Shown: one piece after another, positions 1-11,498 of the stretch | Position numbering within the stretch: position 1 is the first letter of the stretch | Layout: the number at the start of each line of letters is the position of its first letter | DNA from: Canna indica | Taxonomy: Eukaryota > Streptophyta > Magnoliopsida > Zingiberales > Cannaceae | Length of the DNA stretch: 64,000 nt | Assembly: GCA_034359265.1 (NCBI GenBank) | Contig: CP136890.1 | Coordinates: 71,487,501 to 71,551,500, forward strand | Direction: 5' to 3' | The notes under the pieces: generated by a model | Told to the model about the DNA's origin: nothing | Databases searched by the model: none | The model's input: only the letters and a program-made list of their open reading frames with translations | Position numbers and translations under genes: made by a program

Positions 1-2301
1 CTCGTGCCTCATATGCCAAGTGTATCGGTAGATGCTCCATCGAGTCAAAAAATGCAGGAGGGAAAAATTGCTCCAGCTTGCATATGATTTCAACAATATT
101 ATTTTCAAGTGTTGACATATCTTCGACTCGAAGGACATTTGCACAGATGCTTCTAAAAAACATACTTAATTCAGTCAACGGACCCCAAATATTATCAGGT
201 AGAAGATCTCGAAATGCGATCGGAAGTAATCTCTGCATGAATACATGACAATCATGACTCTTCATCCCTGATATTTTGCAATCATCGACGTTCACACATC
301 GAGATAAGTTTGAAGCATATCCATCGGGTAATCTGAGTTCTTTTACCCATTGACAAACATCTTTGATCTGTTGTTTATTTAACACATATAGGGCCTTCGG
401 TTTTAGATATCGTCCGTTGACCTCTTGTAACTCCAACTCTGGTCTTTTACAAAGTATTTTCAGATCATGTCGGGCTTTGACATTATCTTTAGTTTTTCCA
501 GAAATATCCATCAAAGTGTTGAAAATATTATCAAACACATTTTTTTCAATGTGCATGACATCTAAATTATGTCGAATCAATAATGAACTCCAATAGGGCA
601 ATTCCCAAAAGATACTTTTTTCACCCAGTTGTGTGTTTGGCCAAAACCTGACACTCTTTCATTGCGACCAAATACTATATCTGGAAGTGCTGAAACACGT
701 GCTAACATTTGTTCACCAGACAACATCGGTGGTGGCCCATCTCTTTCGACTCTGCCCTTAGTAAATTTATTACGATTCCTTCGATACTGGTGATGAACCG
801 GTAGGAATCGACGATGACAATCAAAGAATGAGATTTTTCGTCCGTTCTGAAGACTGATTGATTTAGAGTGTTCCATACAATACAGACAAGAGAGTCGGCC
901 GTGAGTGCTCCAACCCGACAACATGCCGTACGCCGGGAAATCATTGATTGTCCACAAGACCGCGGCCTTTAAATTGAAGTTTTGCTTCCGATGACAATCA
1001 TAAGTGATAGCTCCCTCAGTCCACAATGTTTTCAATTCATCTATCAAGGGTCTGAGAAATATGTCAATTTCTTTTCGCGGACCCTTAGGACCCGGAATAA
1101 TCATCGAAAGATAAATAAATTCATCTTTCATGCACATTGACGGTGGCAAATTATAAACTGTCAGCAGCACTGGCCAAACTGAATAAGGAGTTGCAGAATG
1201 TCCAAACGGATTAAAACCATCTGTGCACAATCCTAATCTGATATTTCTAGTATCCCTAGCAAATGAAGGATAACATGTATCCAAATGTTTCCATGCTTCA
1301 CTGTCAGATGGATGAGTCATTACTGTATCATCACGACTTCTTGCATGCCAACTCATGTAGGGGGCTGTCTTTTCCGACATGAATAACCTTTGAAGCCTCG
1401 GTGTTAGTGGAAAATACCGAAGCACCTTAAACGGGATATTTTTCTGTCGGACCGATTTCTTCTCCTTGTAACGAGGGTGTTGACATACAGGGCATTTATC
1501 CAACTACACATTTTCTTTATAATATAAAATGTAGTTATTTTAGCACGCGTGTTTTTTTTCGTACCCAAGACCCAATTTTCTCATTAGCTTTTTAGTCTTA
1601 TAAAAAGTAGGCTCAAACTTGTTATCAGTAGGCAGCATTCCATTAATCAATCCAGCAATCCGATCATACGCAACTCCGCTGATATTACAATCGACCTTGA
1701 TGTTTAAGAGCTGTGTCATTGCTGAAAACCAAGTGTATTTAGGACAATTCTCATACAAAGGTTCATCGGCAGCTTTCAACATCTCGTAAAATTCAGCAGC
1801 TTCTTTATTCGGTAATTCAATCTCTACCGCAGCCCCTACTTCTGTGATATCAACCGCTGTAGTATCTGGTGGGACTGATGTCTGAAGAACTGGCCAATCA
1901 ACATTATCATTCAGGCGGAATTGACCCCCAAGACTATCAAGTATCATAGTTCTATAGGGATTACATTGACCGGATGAAGAAGCACCAGCAGAGGAAGATT
2001 CACCATATGTCTGAACGACAGGATTGCTCGACGTCCCGACTTCGCGTGACTCCCCGTGACAAGTCCATAGAAAATATCTTGGTGCAAATCCTTTGCTATA
2101 TAGATGCAGAGTGACAGTCTCCCGATCCAAAAATCGTCCATTTGAACAAATGCGGCACGGACATCGGATTTGATCACCCACGCTAACGAAATTCCGATTC
2201 GAATAGGAGAAATTTAGGAAGTACGTTACGCCTAATCGAAACTCATTCGTTAAAGCTCCACGATCAAGACGTCGGTACATCCAACTTCGATCAGCCGACA
2301 T
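1..2301 (-). pseudogene. CACTA tnp2-type transposase, broken, 3' end off window
   Basis: Start chosen at the ATG ending at 2301 (MSADRSWMYRRL), which gives the usual CACTA transposase N-terminus. In order it holds the transposase-associated domain with a CPC-x2-C zinc-like motif (about residues 48-53 and on), a variable linker, the TNP2 catalytic region (RNase-H-like; LGLCTDGFNPF near 1230-1260) and the beginning of the DUF4218 region at the left edge. Compared with the copy at 25828, two glutamine codons became stops (near 1540 and 1503) and there is a frameshift near 612, where a homopolymer before the WVKK motif changed length. Role in an intact element: cut-and-paste transposition, binding CACTA ends in the nucleus. 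This copy cannot make a full protein. Confidence 0.88.
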
Positions 2302-2382
2302 GATTCTGTCAATCAATGACAATTTCTTTGGTTAATGTCTTTAGGTGAGATTGTCCTATTCCATTCGGGATTTATGTTATTC

Positions 2383-2558
2383 GTACTGCACTTACGTTTT
2401 TATTTTAACTGTTAACTAATTATTCTAAATTTCGACAGCATCTCCCTACAGTTCTCCGAATACGCATATCATCTGGGCGCGTATCGGAGAACAAGAGAGA
2501 TGTTGCCGAATTTTAGAATAATTAGTTAACAGTTAAAATAAAAACGTAAGTGCAGTAC
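2383..2558. repeat. 176-bp inverted repeat upstream of tnp2
   Basis: GTACTGCACTTACG at 2383 pairs with its reverse complement ending at 2558. The arms are long (roughly 70-80 bp with a few mismatches) and meet near 2470 around the sequence CTGGGCGCGTA. It lies about 80 bp upstream of the tnp2 start. The same structure with the same 176-bp length is at 25550-25725, and a diverged form is at 9991-10167. It could be a folded leader, a binding platform or an old MITE fixed in the family. Confidence 0.85.
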
Positions 2559-2764
2559 AAATAACTATATTCCCAAATTGTCCAATCAGGGACAATTCAA
2601 GAATTGTACGTCGTATAAAAGATCATCTACTTCTTTTACACGAACATACAATTCTCGAACGGATCTAAGGTTTTGCTAAATCATATCCGATTCATCGATG
2701 CGTACGTGAAACATATCAACTCGTCGGAGGATGATTATTTTCTAAATGTTTCGAGACAGTTCGA

Positions 2765-2998
2765 GTCCATATTGGACGATTTCGGCACGCGTCCGATGTG
2801 GACGATTCCGGCGCGAGTCCGAATTGGACGATTCCGGCGCGCGTCCGAAGTGGACGATTCCGGTGCGAGTCTGAATTGGACGATTCCGGCGCGCGTCCGA
2901 AGTGGACGATTCCGGCGCGCGTCCGAAGTGGACGATTCCGGCGCGAGTCCGAATTGGACGATACCGGCGCGCGTCCGAAGTGGACGATTCCGGCGCGC
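2765..2998 (+). repeat. 26-bp minisatellite, nine units
   Basis: Nine head-to-tail 26-bp units of the type GTCCGAAGTGGACGATTCCG followed by GCGCGC, beginning at 2765, 2791, 2817 and so on. Units differ mainly at AAGTGG versus AATTGG and at GCGC versus GCGA. The array lies between the inverted repeat and the subterminal region of CACTA-A and has a counterpart at 25152-25345 and a decayed one around 10360-10530. The period is not a multiple of three; short open frames across it look incidental. Confidence 0.9.
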
Positions 2999-3445
2999 GT
3001 CCGAAATTAATCTAAACCCTAATAATTAATCTAACAAATTAAACAATTAATCCAAACAATTAATTAACAATTATAAAATAATTAATTAACAATTATAAAA
3101 TAATATAAAATATATATATAAATTATAAATTCCGGCGCCGGAGTCCACCCTCCGGCGCCGGCGTACAGTGGCCGGACACACTGTCCGGCCACTGCAGAAG
3201 GTCCGGCGGCGGCCATCGGCCGACCGCCGCCGGCCGAAACCCTAGAAATAGGGTTTCAGTCAGGTGATTCCCGCCGGCCGCAGGGAAGAGACGGCCGGCC
3301 GGCGAGACATACCTGAACAAGTCGGCAGCAGCGGGAGGCGTCGTCGGCATCGACAGCAGCGGCAGCGGCGGCGAGTGGCGTCGGCAGGAGCGGCGGCGGC
3401 AGCAGCGGGAGGAAGAAGGGTCGGGCGCGAGAGCGTGCCCTATAT

Positions 3446-3754
3446 AAACTTATCAACAACGGCTCACTCGCCCGTTAGAAAGCCGTTGCTGATAAGTTAT
3501 CATCAGCAACGGCTCACTTGTCCGTTAGAAAGCCGTTGCTGATATTTTAATTATCAGCAACGGCTCGCCTTTCCGTCCAAAAGCCGTTGCTGATAATTAA
3601 AATAATCCGCAACGGCTCTGGTTTCCGTTAGAACGCCGTTGCAGATACAGATATCTGCAATGGCTCGGGCGGCCGTAAGAATGTCGTTGCAAATAGCAAC
3701 GGCTTGAGCGGCCGTTGCTGATAGCCGTTGCTGAAGACCAAGTTTCTAGTAGTG
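3446..3754. repeat. CACTA-A subterminal repeat array and terminal inverted repeat
   Basis: At least seven copies of CAGCAACGGCT or its complement AGCCGTTGCTGATA, set alternately in both orientations so that many pairs form perfect short hairpins. CACTA subterminal repeats of this kind are the binding sites for the TNPA-type element protein. The array ends in the terminal repeat at 3742-3754. Confidence 0.88.
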
Positions 3755-4576
3755 TTCCCTCTCTTTAAGCGGGCGGCTTGACGAGGAGCCGCCGCCCCCT
3801 CTCCCCCTTCTTTGAGTCGAGCCGTCATCTCTTGAAGCCAAATTCAAGGGCCGTCATCCGGGATTGCACCTCTAATCATCCTTCCTATTTAGGTGAGTGG
3901 TTTTACCCCTCCTTCTCGGGTTTCTTCAAATTCTAGAAGCCTTTCTTGAAGGCAAAGATGTGCTTGATTGTTTTCCAATGATCTCTTGAATTCTCGCTGT
4001 TCTTTTTGTGTGCCATGCTTGAGGAGGTCCTAAACCCTCCCCTATGGGGCTTGGCAATACTAGGATGATCCTAGGGGTGCTCGGCCAAGGTGAAGAAAAG
4101 GGGTGCCCTCCAAGTGTTCGATGAATTGTCTAAGTGAAGGGTGTAGATTTTTCTTGCCTTATATAATTCAATTTGTTCATCAATCTTGATGCTTATAATT
4201 TAAATGCACACTTGATATTAAATCTGTGATTTTTGAAAATATATCATGTGTTTCAAAGATGGGTTTGATCTTGAAGGCATGATGGTTCTTGATTTAAATT
4301 CTCGAGCATAGAGGTTGGTTCTTGGTTAAAGAGGGTTGTGATGCTTGTTGTTCTTGCTTAATAAATATGATTTTTATGAGATTTATTTTAATGATTATGA
4401 ATATGATATGATGGTAATTTTGGGAGTTATATTTTGTAAATTTTGGATTTATTTTCATGCTATGCTGAAAATTCAATGTTGCTGGAATTTCATGCTGAAA
4501 TCTGTGTTGTTTTGAAATATTTGTGGTGGTGTATGTATTTTTCTGAAAATTCAATGTTGCTGGAATTTCATGCTCC
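3755..4576 (+). mobile_element. Older LTR fragment of the long-LTR gypsy family
   Basis: Matches the LTR at 37226-40068 from about its position 545 to 1255 (compare 3835-4000 with 37815-37985 and 4430-4576 with 38420-38482). It starts directly after the CACTA-A terminus and stops abruptly at about 4576, where a second copy of the same LTR begins near its 5' end. It is interpreted as part of an older LTR into which CACTA-A and then the younger gypsy element inserted; the continuation may be 40143-40765. No TSD was found at 4576. Confidence 0.75.
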
Positions 4577-5299
4577 CTATTGTTTGTGTTTGTCAGCCTG
4601 GCGGACTAGTTCGAGGTCGAGCTGAGTCGACTCATGGTCCGGTGTGAGCTTCCGAGCTCGGGTGAGTTGAATTATGACTTTTAATTATATAGTTACAGTA
4701 CTAGAATTGTCGTCATCACTGACGGCTCAAGCTGTGGAATAGTCGTGGCAAAACACCGTCACTGATGTGCGCGTCTCAGATAAGTTGTGACAACTTCTCT
4801 CAGCCGTCACAGGTAATCATCAGCGACAGCCGCGGGAGCTGTCGCTGATTTAAACACATCAGTGAAGGCAGTAGGTGGCTGTCACTGATACCAACACATC
4901 AGCCACGGCCCAGGACCGTCGGTGATACTATTAGCAACCGTGATATTTGGTGCTGCCCACGCCATCAGCCATTTACAATATTTGGTGCTGACGGTCGACC
5001 ATGGCTAAGCCGTGGCTGAAGGTATATCCTGTATTTGAAAAAATAATTTTTTTATAAATTTATATATACAATAATATTTATAGATTACAATCTATTTTCA
5101 ATCACATATTACAATTAGAAAACATCATACACGTGCATTTGAAACCAAACATACAAGTTTTACATAAATATCATCAATCTAAGCCTCAAACCGGAGGCAA
5201 ACAATTATCAAAATATCATATATATACAACCATAAGTATATAAACAACTATTCGTATACAAACAAGTATCAAAATATAAACAAAATACAATAAATCAAA

Positions 5300-6900
5300 A
5301 TCTCACGGCTGCGGTGGAGGCGGTGGAGTCGACAATGACTGGGTCAGGAGCGTTGACTAGGTCGAGGAGGACGATGGCTGCGACATCATCGGTAGAAGGC
5401 CAGAGTGAGACGCAATCTGAGTGAGGAGTGCCTGCATGTTCTGCATCGTATGTCTCAACTCTTCATTCGTCTGTCTCTGCTCCTCCATCGTCAGCCTCTG
5501 CTCCTCCATCGCCTGTCCCTGCTGGGTGAGCTCCGACTCCAAGGTCGCTATCCGGCTCTGGTCCTGCGCCCGGGATGTCGAGGGCGCGTGCATGGCCACT
5601 GTTTGCAAAGCCATAAACACGGCCGTGCTCCCAGCCACCTGTGGCCTCCACCCAAGCTCCTGCGTCGAACTCCTTCGGTGTGCCTCCACGCTCAATCACA
5701 GTCCTTGTGTAAGTTTCATACACGTGTTTATATTTTAAATATATATAAACTATAAATAAAAATTGTGTAAATCAAATAAACATATATAAATACTTACCAT
5801 TATGATAAAGACTCTGCTATCAACGTAGTCCCCCGCTCCTCGTCGACGACGATGGGTGCACTTAAACACCTCCATCATCGACGGGTGTTGGATGGTGCCA
5901 TCCTCCGCTATATGCATCTTACATTAGAAAACAAATACATTAGTATCATTATACACAATATATAATTTAATTAAAAATAATTAAATTATACATACCATAC
6001 GACGCTCATGAACTGCAAAAGAGATGGAGCCACCAGTGTGGCGTGCCCCCGTGCCGTCCCCCAAACATGCAGTTTCTCGATGCAGTGCGGGAAACCTCCT
6101 ACCACTCAAGCGTGTCCCACCGCTCAACGAGCTGGTCCCACACAGGGCTAGAAATCCACTCGAGAGCGTATCCCCGAGTCTGCCCTATCCGTGTGGCCCC
6201 CGGCTGTCTCATCACGGTCTGACGGGCCTGCTGAAGCAGCTCGTTATAGCGAGCGTGGGGAACACGCTGCCATGCAGCATCAACAAAAGTGGTTTGGTCC
6301 TCCGGCCATATATAATGAGCCTGTAAAAAAAAAATTATTATTATCGATCAATATTTAACATTAACATTAATTTAATAAATATACTTACTGTGAACTCTCG
6401 CCACAATAAATCCATATGCTCACGGGGCACGTGAGACCATGTAGGTCATGCCCCGTGCATAAACTTCAGGATCGTCTTCGCTATCGTGCGGGGGATGTTC
6501 TCCTGCTCAAATCTGCACCAAATATAAATTCATATTATGATATTTTGAATTATAAATAAATTATAAGAAATAATTGATGCATATACTTACCGTCTTCCAC
6601 GCACACTAACTGCTCTACACAGTTCTCCCTCGGGTGGTGGAGGGAGAATTCTGTTAGGCCCTCGTAGCCTACGTCTCGAAGACGACGGTCCTAGATCTGC
6701 GGAGGGTGGCGGAGGGATGGTAGCCGGAGGTGAGGGGATGGTGGTCAGATCAGGTGAGGGAGCGGTGGATGGATCAGGTGGGGGGATGATGGTGGAAGGC
6801 GAAGGGTCAGTGGGTACAGGTAGGGCGGGTGAAAATCGTCAGGGGGTCCTACGAGGAATCCCTCATCGAGAACTGATATCTCGAACTATAGCTGTAAAAA
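5300..6900 (-). pseudogene. CACTA second gene (TNPA / Ptta-En/Spm-like), exon remnants
   Basis: Minus-strand coding pieces run from about 6890 down to 5300, separated by AT-rich stretches with intron-like borders: a proline-rich N-part (6597-6870), pieces at about 6400-6530 and 6001-6320 ending in HTGGSISFAVHERRMV, a piece at 5805-5930, and a last exon (about 5720-5300). That exon holds GGTPKEFDAGAWVEATGGWE and a glutamate/glutamine-rich coiled coil (5405-5560). The HTGGS motif and coiled coil match the plant Ptta/En/Spm transposase family, whose members bind subterminal repeats and aid transposition. Frame changes between pieces and at the coiled coil suggest it is not functional. Exact exon borders are uncertain. 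Confidence 0.7.
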
Positions 6901-7073
6901 ATTAATATAATTAGATTATATATAATAAATTAATATATATATTTAATAATTGAATATATACTTCACATTTATAATTACTCATCATCGTCATTATCATCAT
7001 CTGTGTAATACTCTTCTTCTTGTTCTTCTGTATCGGAATCTTGAAATTCTTCTTCTCCCTCATCATCATTCTA

Positions 7074-7910
7074 TCATTCATCAACTTCATTATCGTCGTC
7101 ATCAACGTATTCTATTTCCAATTGAGCTAACTCTGTGCCATCATCCTCGAGTATTGGACTAACTCGTTGCACTTCGGAAGGATCTTCTTCTTGATAGAAG
7201 TCATCTGCTGGCTCATTCTCTCCAACTACTGAGTCAATTTTTCCTCTGGCTTTAGTCTTACAGACTACACGCCAATCTGCCATATCTTTCTTTCGAGATG
7301 GATACTGTATATAATTTACACGTTCAGCTTGAGATGCCAATATAAATGGCTTATTTGAAGCCAATTTTGATTTGTAATTGACCTCAACCAGCTGTTTATA
7401 CTTTGGATGAACTCTCATTCCCCTATCGCTTGTATCGAACCAATTACATTTAAAAAGAGCAACTGATTTACATTCGAAAAATTGCAATTCTATGACTTCT
7501 TCCAATAGTCCGTAAAAGTCAACATCACATTCAGCATACGTTGTCCCTTTGACACAGACCCCAGCATTCATAGTCTTTTTTGTAGATGAATATTCAAGTG
7601 TGTGAAATTTATATCAATTAACAAAATAACCATTATAACATTGTACAAGTCGTGTCGGTCCGCTAGCAAACTCAAAGATTTGGTTATCTATTTTGTCTTT
7701 GTGTTCTGTGCTGTAAGCTTGAAACCAATTAGGGAACTCTCGATTCCGTAATCTTTTTAATTCATCATCGCTGTAAATTGAGTATTTTGTCACCATCTCA
7801 ATGTCAAATATTTCAATGAACTTCTCAATCTTTGGACAGTTTAGTAAAACGTATAAGTAGGTCAAATGGTACTCTTCGTCGTTTAAGAATCGAGACGGAC
7901 GAGAACCCAA
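7074..7910 (-). pseudogene. CACTA transposase C-terminal region (DUF4216-like)
   Basis: Two open minus-strand stretches, 7910-7614 and 7571-7074, separated by about 40 bp with a stop. The first has NDEEYHLTYLYVLLNCPKIE, the link between DUF4218 and DUF4216 regions of CACTA transposases. The second has the DUF4216 hallmark (YGLLEEVIEL and FKCNWFDTSDRGMRVH) and an acidic tail ending in DDDDNEVDE. In a working element this is the C-terminal half of the tnp2 polypeptide or its following exons. It is fully absent from copy C. The upstream part of the gene is broken, so no product is expected. Confidence 0.82.
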
Positions 7911-8089
7911 AGCACAACCAGGGTAACAAAAGATATTTAAACAATCATCTAATGGTCGATCTCCCCTGTCATCGTTCCATGGAAGATGATTAAGTCTTGT
8001 CTTGATGGTTGATTCAAAATGAAATGAGCAGAATATTGAAATTTCTTGAATTATATATGCTTCTGCTATGGAACCTTCAACTACCGCGG

Positions 8090-9911
8090 TGTTTTTTTAC
8101 TTTTTTCTTCAGATAATTCATGTATCTTTTAAATAAGTACATCCACCGGTATTGAACGGGGCCACCAACTCATGCCTCATATGCCAAGTGTATCGGTAGA
8201 TGCTCCATCGAGTCAAAAAATGAAGGAGGAAAAAATTGCTCCAGCTTGCATATGATTTCAACAATATTATTTTCAAGTACTGACATATCTTCGACTTAAA
8301 GTACATTTGCACAAATATTTTTAAAAAACATACTTAATTCTGTCAATAGACCCCAAATCTTATCATGTAGATGATCTCGAAACGCGATCGGAAGCAATCT
8401 CTGCATGAATACATGACAATAGTGGCTCTTCATCCCCGATATTTTGCATTCATCGACGTTTACACGTCGAGATAAGTTTGAGGCATATCCATCGGGTAAT
8501 CTGAGTTCTTTGATTCATTGATACACATCTTTCATTTGTAGTTTATTTTACACATACGACGCCTTTAGCTTATGAAGTCGTCCGTTGACCTCTTGCAACT
8601 CTAACTCAGGCCTCTTACAAAGTATTTTCATATCATGTCGGGCCTTCACATTATCTTTATTTTTGTCAGAAATATCCATCACAATGTTAAAAATATTATC
8701 AAACACATTTTTTTCAATGTGCATAACGTCCAAATTATGCCGAATCAATAATGAACTCCAATACGACAATTCCCAAAAGATATTTTTTTTCACCCAGTTA
8801 TGTGTTTGACCAAAGCCTGAAATTCTTATATTCCGTCCAAAAGTAATATCTGGAAGCAATTGAAAACGTGCTAACATCTGTTCACCAGACAACATCGGTG
8901 GTGGCTCATCTCTTTCGACTCCACCCTTGGTAAATTTGTCACGATTCCTTCGATACTGTATCATCACTACTTCTTGCATGCCAACTCATATAGGGGGCAG
9001 TATTTTTCGACATGAATTACCTTTGAAGCATCGGTGTTAGTGGAAAATACCGAAGCACATTAAAGGGGATATTTTTTTAGTCGGACTGATTTCTTCTCCT
9101 TGTAACGAGGATGTTCACATACCAGATATTTCTCTAACTGTATATTTTCTTTATAATATAAAATTCAGTTATTTGGGCATGCGTATATCTTTTCATACCC
9201 AAGCCCTAATTTCCTCATCAACTTTTTTGTCTTATAAAAAGTTGGCTCAAACTTGTTATTTGGAGGTAGCATACCATTGATAAAGCCTGCAATCCGATCA
9301 AACGCAACCCCATTGATATTACAATCAGACTTCATGTTCAGGTGTTGCGTCATTGTCGAAAATCTTGTATAATTAGGATAATTCTCATATAAAGGTTCAT
9401 CGACAGCTTTCAACATCTCGTAAAATTTTGCAGCCTCCTTATTCGGCAATTCAATCTGTATCGTAAGTTGTTCTTCAATGACTTCAACTGTCATAGTATC
9501 TGGTGACACTACCGTCTTAGTAACTGACTCAATATTATCATTTAAATGGAATTGTCCTCCAAGACTATCCAGAATCATTGTTATATAAGGATTAGGTGGA
9601 TTGGAAGAAGATTCACTATGAGTTTGGACAACAAGATTGCTCGACGTCCCGACTTGACGTGACTCCCCATGACAATTCCATAGAAAATATCTTGGTGTGA
9701 ATCCTTTTGTATACAGATGCATTGTGATAGTTTCTCGGTCCAAAAATCTTATGTTCGAACATTTTCGGCACGGACATCGGATTTTATAAGCACCAAGGAA
9801 TTTTTGATTCAAGTAGGCAAAATTTAAGAAGTAAGTTGCGCCTACTCAAAATTCGTCAGTTATAGCTCCACGGTGAATTCGTTGGTACATCCAACTTCGA
9901 TCGCCCGACAT
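8090..9911 (-). pseudogene. CACTA tnp2-type transposase, copy B, decayed
   Basis: Start at the ATG ending at 9911 (MSGDRSWMYQR). The N-terminal transposase-associated domain is recognisable, with a stop soon after the start; an open part covers 9812-9165 (CPCRKCSN motif). Near 9000-8960 the catalytic TNP2 core is largely deleted: sequence jumps from the motif before the catalytic region to YRRNRDKFTKG. A further open piece, 8979-8548, holds HNLDVMHIEKNVFDN. The DUF4218-like part continues with stops to about 8120. Loss of the catalytic core makes this copy certainly inactive. It is about as diverged from copies A and C as separate subfamilies would be. Confidence 0.85.
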
Positions 9912-9990
9912 GTTCTGTCAAAAAGTTGGCAATATCTTTAGGTAATGTCTTTAGGTGGGATGGTCTTATTCCATTCGGGATTCATGTTGT

Positions 9991-10167
9991 TTATATTGCA
10001 CTTAGAATCTCTTTTAGTCATTAACTTCTTTCTAAATTTTGGCAGCATCTCTCTACAGTTCTCCGAATACGCAAATCATCTGGGTGTGTATAGGAGAACA
10101 AGGGAGATACAAGCCAAAATTTAAAAATGAATAATGACTAAAAGAAATAAACTAAGTGTAATATAAA
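9991..10167. repeat. Diverged inverted repeat upstream of tnp2-B
   Basis: TTATATTGCACTTAG at 9991 pairs with the imperfect complement ending at 10167, and ATCTCTCTACAGTTCTCCGA pairs loosely with the right half around 10090-10115. It is the same position and size as the 176-bp repeats of copies A and C, but with more mismatches. A decayed counterpart of the 26-bp minisatellite follows at 10360-10530 (units with GTGGACGATT). Confidence 0.7.
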
Positions 10168-11491
10168 TAACTATGTTCCCAAATTATCCAATTAGAGACT
10201 ATTCAAGGGTTGTATGTCGTATAAAAGATCATTTACTTCGTTTACACGAACATACAACCCCCGAACGGATCTAAGGTTTTGCCAAATTAAAACTTGACTC
10301 GTCGATGCGTACGTGAAACGTATCAACTCGTCCTGATTATTTTCTAAATTTGTGTATGCCGGTGTGAGTCCACAGCAGATGATTCCGCGCGAGTCCAAAG
10401 TACGTGGACGATTTTGACGCGTGAGTCCAAAGTGGACGATTTCGGCGGGAGTCCAAAGTGGACGATTCCGGCGGGAGTCCAAATTAAGTGGACGATTCCG
10501 ACGCGCACGAGTTCAAAGTGGGCGATTTTAACAAACTACTCTAATTAATTAATCCTAATTAAATCTAATCTAACTAATTAACCCTAATTAAATCTAATTA
10601 ACAAATAACCCTAATTAATCTAATATTAACCATAATTAATTAAATTTAATTAATCTAACAAAAATAACTACTACCGACGCCGGTCGAAACCCTAGGGTTT
10701 TGGCCGGTGCCGACTGGAGAGGGGAGGAAGAGCTTACTTGGACGACGGTGAGGGAGAAGGCGGCGAGGGAGATTGGGGCCGGTGCACGGCGCGTGGAGAT
10801 CGATTGGGACTCGATTGATCGGTGAGGGCGAGGGTGGCGTCTTCGTTGATGGCGACTCGACGGTGAGAAGGCAAAATCGACGACGCACGAAGTCGGTGCA
10901 GAGGACACGATCGGCGGCGATGACAACTCCGTCGACAACGGAGAGAGAAGACAACGGGGGAAAGATGAAGGGTCGGGTACGAACGCAAATAAAAAGGATT
11001 TTCACCGACGGCTCTCTCAGCCGTTGGTGAAGAGTGTTTTAATTTTCGTGCTGCGTTCGCGCCATTAATTAATAAGCGACAGTTGCTTCTAGCCGTGGCT
11101 AATGACTTATTCATATCACCAACGGCTCTAGCAACCCTGCTAAGTCGTGGCTCATCACTTATCTTATTTCGCGCCCCGTGCGCTCCATCAACTATGAGTG
11201 ACGGCCCTAGGCGGCCGTATGCAAGCCGCGACTGATTTGGTTACATCAGCCATGACCGCTATGGCCATCACAAAGCCATGAATTATTCTGATGGCCGAGG
11301 CAGCCGTCGGTGATTCCCGTGGCTGATGTGGTATATTCTAGTAGAGTTAATTGATTTGATTATGTTGCATGTGGATGTGTATGTGTTTGTTGCTTGTTTT
11401 CTCTCATGGGGCTAGTTTGGGTTAGCGGGTTGCGGATCTGGGTTGAGGAAAGTGCGGGTTAGGGTGTGGTTAGGTGGAAGTGGGAGGGGAT

Positions 11492-11498
11492 TATAAAA
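11492..11498 (+). promoter_or_regulatory. LTR TATA box (left gypsy LTR)
   Basis: TATAAAA in the context GGGATTATAAAAATCC, conserved in all three LTRs seen (also 37521 and 62113). It lies just upstream of the CT-rich part, so transcription of the element probably starts about 30 bp downstream. Inference from position and conservation. Confidence 0.6.

Larger units (their letters stand above)
1..3754 (-). mobile_element. CACTA (En/Spm) transposon, copy A, partial
   Basis: The terminal inverted repeat is seen as TTCTAGTAGTG ending at 3754, the reverse complement of the CACTACTAGAAAC start of the copy at 24424. Reading leftwards from this end come subterminal repeats, a GC-rich leader, a 26-bp minisatellite, a 176-bp inverted repeat and a minus-strand tnp2 transposase gene that runs off the window at position 1. 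The other terminus is outside the window, so the TSD cannot be tested. Sequence just right of 3754 is the long-LTR gypsy family LTR, so the element sits inside an LTR. It is the same family as the 24424-29478 copy, with the same internal landmarks at almost the same distances. Confidence 0.9.
4696..11346 (-). mobile_element. CACTA transposon, copy B, complete but decayed
   Basis: The left end reads CAGTACTAGAAT at 4696 and the right end ATTCTAGTAGAG at 11346, both one base off the CACTA consensus. TSD is TTA at 4693-4695 and 11347-11349. Comparison with the uninterrupted right LTR (around 37365-37380) confirms the empty site. The 6651-bp element encodes, on the minus strand, a tnp2 transposase with DUF4216-type end and a second, multi-exon TNPA-like gene. 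Subterminal motifs are of the type GACGGC / GCCGTC and differ from those of copies A and C, so it is a diverged subfamily. Confidence 0.9.

Noticed and set aside
2673..3029. Repeated-peptide frames over the 26-bp minisatellite (also 25144-25380)
   Set aside because: The 26-bp period shifts frame every unit, so the repeated peptides are an artefact of the array.
10636..11114. Serine/proline-rich minus-strand frames upstream of tnp2-B
   Set aside because: Three overlapping frames of similar length in the CACTA leader, not conserved in copies A or C.
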